64,000 nucleotides of DNA from Corynebacterium sp. CNCTC7651. GTDB taxonomy: Bacteria > Actinomycetota > Actinomycetes > Mycobacteriales > Mycobacteriaceae. Each line of letters starts with the position of its first letter. Positions within the stretch are counted from its first letter, which is position 1. The position numbers and the translations under genes are program-made. Shown piece after piece: positions 61,906 through 64,000 of the stretch. Below the pieces are notes generated by a model. That model worked only from the letters and a program-made list of their open reading frames with translations, was not told the DNA's origin and ran no database searches. The DNA lies in contig NZ_CP071246.1 of the NCBI RefSeq assembly GCF_021496665.1, forward strand, positions 186,001-250,000. The letters run 5' to 3'.

Positions 61906-62211
61906 ATGGCTAAGATCGCCAACCCGCGTGACATCATCATCGCTCCGGTCCTCTCCGAGAAGACCTACGCGCTGATGGAGCAGAACACGTACACGTTCTT
62001 CGTGGACCCGTCTGCTAACAAGACCCAGATCAAGATTGCCGTGGAAGAGATCTTCGGCGTCGACGTTGCTTCGGTGAACACCACCAACCGCGAGGGTAAG
62101 CGCAAGCGTTCCCGCACCGGCTTTGGTAAGCGCAAGGACACCAAGCGCGCCTACGTCACTCTCCGCGAGGGCAGCGACTCCATCGACATCTTCGGCGGCG
62201 CGACGGCTTAA
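61906..62211 (+). CDS. rplW: 50S ribosomal protein L23
   Basis: 101 residues ([20 protein letters not shown]); docking site for trigger factor and SRP at the exit tunnel. Starts directly after the rplD stop. Confidence 0.97.
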   Translation: MAKIANPRDIIIAPVLSEKTYALMEQNTYTFFVDPSANKTQIKIAVEEIFGVDVASVNTTNREGKRKRSRTGFGKRKDTKRAYVTLREGSDSIDIFGGATA

Positions 62212-62252
62212 CGGCCATTCGCTCGGAAGATACCGATAGAAAAGGACACACT

Positions 62253-63086
62253 ATGGCTATTCGTAAGTACAAGCCGACAACCCCGGGTCGCCGCAACAGC
62301 TCTGTTTCCCAGTTCGAGGAGATCACTCGCTCCGAGCCGGAGAAGACCCTGCTGCGCCCGCTCCCGAAGAAGGGTGGCCGTAACACCCACGGTCACATCA
62401 CCACCCGCCACCGCGGCGGCGGCCACAAGCGTCGCTACCGCGTGATTGACTTCCGTCGTTCCGACAAGGACGGCGTGCTGGCAAAGGTCGCTCACATTGA
62501 GTACGACCCGAACCGCACCGCGAACATTGCACTGCTGCACTACTTCGATGGCGAGAAGCGCTACATCATCGCGCCGAAGGGCCTGACCCAGGGCACGATC
62601 GTTGAGTCCGGCCCGAACGCCGACATCAAGGTGGGCAACAACCTGCCGCTGCGCAACATCCCGACCGGTACCACCATCCACTGCGTGGAGCTGAAGCCGG
62701 GCGCTGGTGCAAAGCTGGCACGTTCCGCAGGTACCTCCATCCAGCTTCTGGGTAAGGAAGGTTCCTACGCAGTGCTGCGTATGCCGTCCTCCGAAATCCG
62801 CCGCGTGGACATCCGCTGCCGCGCGACCGTCGGTGAGGTGGGCAACGCAGACCAGATCAACATCCGCTGGGGTAAGGCCGGCCGCATGCGTTGGAAGGGC
62901 TGGCGCCCGACCGTTCGTGGTGTGGTTATGAACCCGGTCGACCACCCGCACGGTGGTGGTGAGGGTAAGACCTCGGGTGGTCGCCACCCAGTGTCGCCGT
63001 GGGGCCAGAAGGAAGGCCGCACCCGCAACCCAAACCGTTACTCCAACAACATGATTGTGCGCCGCCGCCGCACGAAGAAGCGCTAA
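62253..63086 (+). CDS. rplB: 50S ribosomal protein L2
   Basis: 277 residues with [20 protein letters not shown] and the conserved [11 protein letters not shown] loop near the peptidyl transferase centre. Behind AAAAGGA. Confidence 0.97.
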   Translation: MAIRKYKPTTPGRRNSSVSQFEEITRSEPEKTLLRPLPKKGGRNTHGHITTRHRGGGHKRRYRVIDFRRSDKDGVLAKVAHIEYDPNRTANIALLHYFDGEKRYIIAPKGLTQGTIVESGPNADIKVGNNLPLRNIPTGTTIHCVELKPGAGAKLARSAGTSIQLLGKEGSYAVLRMPSSEIRRVDIRCRATVGEVGNADQINIRWGKAGRMRWKGWRPTVRGVVMNPVDHPHGGGEGKTSGGRHPVSPWGQKEGRTRNPNRYSNNMIVRRRRTKKR

Positions 63087-63102
63087 GAGGAGGTAAGTCA
63101 AC

Positions 63103-63378
63103 ATGCCACGCAGCCTGAAGAAGGGCCCGTTCGTCGATGAGCACCTCCTCAACAAGGTGGACGCTCAGAACGAGGCCGGCACCAAGCAGGTCATCAAGAC
63201 CTGGTCTCGCCGCTCGACCATTCTCCCCGACTTCATCGGCCACACCTTCGCCGTCCACGACGGTCGTAAGCACGTGCCGGTGTTCGTCGACGAGTCCATG
63301 GTCGGCCACAAGCTCGGCGAGTTTGCACCAACCAAGACCTTTAAGGGTCACGTTAAGGAAACGAAGGGACGTCGATAA
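63103..63378 (+). CDS. rpsS: 30S ribosomal protein S19
   Basis: 91 residues ([20 protein letters not shown]). AGAGGAGG upstream. Confidence 0.97.
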   Translation: MPRSLKKGPFVDEHLLNKVDAQNEAGTKQVIKTWSRRSTILPDFIGHTFAVHDGRKHVPVFVDESMVGHKLGEFAPTKTFKGHVKETKGRR

Positions 63379-63381
63379 GCA

Positions 63382-63741
63382 ATGGCTGACACGATCACCA
63401 CTGCATCCGCGACGGCCAAGTTCGTGCGCACTTCCCCGATGAAGGCCCGCCGCGTGCTGGCCCTCGTCCGCGGCAAGTCCGTTGCTGAGGCCCTCGCCAT
63501 TCTGAAGTACGCACCGCAGGCAGCTGCTAAGCCGGTTGCCAAGGTCATCGCTTCCGCGGCGGCCAACGCCGAGAACAACTTCGGCCTTGACCCGCGCACG
63601 CTCGTCATCGCCGAGTGCTACGCAAACGAGGGCCCGACCATGCGCCGCTACCAGCCGCGCGCTCAGGGCCGTGCCTTCCAGATCCGGAAGCGCACCTCCC
63701 ACATCACTGTTGTTGTCGAGTCCAAGGAAGGGGCAAAGTAA
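63382..63741 (+). CDS. rplV: 50S ribosomal protein L22
   Basis: 119 residues ([20 protein letters not shown]); lines the exit tunnel. The stop overlaps the rpsC start by one base. Confidence 0.97.
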   Translation: MADTITTASATAKFVRTSPMKARRVLALVRGKSVAEALAILKYAPQAAAKPVAKVIASAAANAENNFGLDPRTLVIAECYANEGPTMRRYQPRAQGRAFQIRKRTSHITVVVESKEGAK

Positions 63742-64000
63742 TGGGTCAGAAAATCCACCCCCACGGCCTTCGCCTGGGTATTACGGCTGACTGGAAGTCC
63801 CACTGGTACGCCGACAAGAACTACGCCGACTACGTCGCCGAGGACATCAAGATCCGCGAGTACCTGGCGAAGAACCTCGAGCGCGCCGGCATCGCCGACG
63901 TTGTCATCGAGCGCACCCGCGATCGCGTCCGCGTTGACATTCACACCGCCCGCCCGGGCATCGTGATTGGCCGCCGCGGTGCTGAGGCTGACCGTATCCG
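63741..64000 (+). CDS. rpsC: 30S ribosomal protein S3, cut by window end
   Basis: The first 86 residues are visible ([20 protein letters not shown] through [14 protein letters not shown], the KH-domain G-x-x-G). The remainder lies outside the window. Confidence 0.96.
   Translation, partial: MGQKIHPHGLRLGITADWKSHWYADKNYADYVAEDIKIREYLAKNLERAGIADVVIERTRDRVRVDIHTARPGIVIGRRGAEADRI

Overview
The window is a stretch of Corynebacterium chromosome. Supporting signs are high GC, the actinobacterial order menB/menC, menD, mgtA, menG, menJ, prenyl synthase, tRNA-Tyr/Thr/Met/Trp, secE, nusG, rplKA, rplJL, rpoBC, rpsLG, fusA, tuf and the S10 operon, and many start codons 6-8 bases after a TANNNT -10 box (leaderless genes). 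The species cannot be named from the sequence alone.

Layout. 1-13190: menaquinone and prenyl-lipid locus (menB, two DUF202 genes, menC, a dicarboxylate transporter, menD, the mannosyltransferase mgtA, the ferrous iron operon feoABC behind DtxR-like boxes, menG, menJ, a polyprenyl synthase). 13191-15380: four tRNAs, a luciferase-like oxidoreductase on the minus strand, secE. 15523-19561: nusG with a small related upstream ORF, rplK, rplA, the L10 leader, rplJ, rplL. 19650-34285: a second, divergent and decaying copy of much of the same locus. It holds a truncated DUF3068 gene fused to a truncated membrane-protein gene that is split by an IS21 element, menD (frameshifted), a DUF3592-like gene split by an ISL3 element, mgtA (frameshifted), an MntR-like regulator with a manganese/zinc ABC transporter in place of feoABC, the first codons of menG, then rplK, rplA, the L10 leader, rplJ and rplL again. 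34570-36186: a nuclease-like gene bracketed by paired palindromes, 18-bp and 17-bp direct-repeat arrays and two inverted consensus DnaA boxes. 36240-46689: an aldehyde dehydrogenase, an intact DUF3068 gene, rpoB and rpoC. 46802-50635: LiaF-like and unknown envelope genes. 50857-55632: rpsL, rpsG, fusA, tuf. 55754-59716: one unknown gene and a six-gene Asp23-like minus-strand operon. 60238-64000: the S10 operon from rpsJ into rpsC (cut by the window end).

The most notable structure is the double locus. The second copies of menD, mgtA, the small membrane protein and DUF3068 differ clearly from the first, and the gene content also differs (manganese instead of iron uptake, an extra DUF3592 gene). 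A simple recent tandem duplication is therefore unlikely. The fusion of the DUF3068 gene to the membrane-protein gene is what would be expected if a foreign fragment running from the membrane-protein gene to DUF3068 had joined its ends and integrated by one homologous crossover. Afterwards the extra copy lost menG through nusG by deletion and collected IS insertions and frameshifts. A chimeric assembly is the main alternative. The second candidate for something new is the repeat/DnaA-box/nuclease cassette at 34570-36186.
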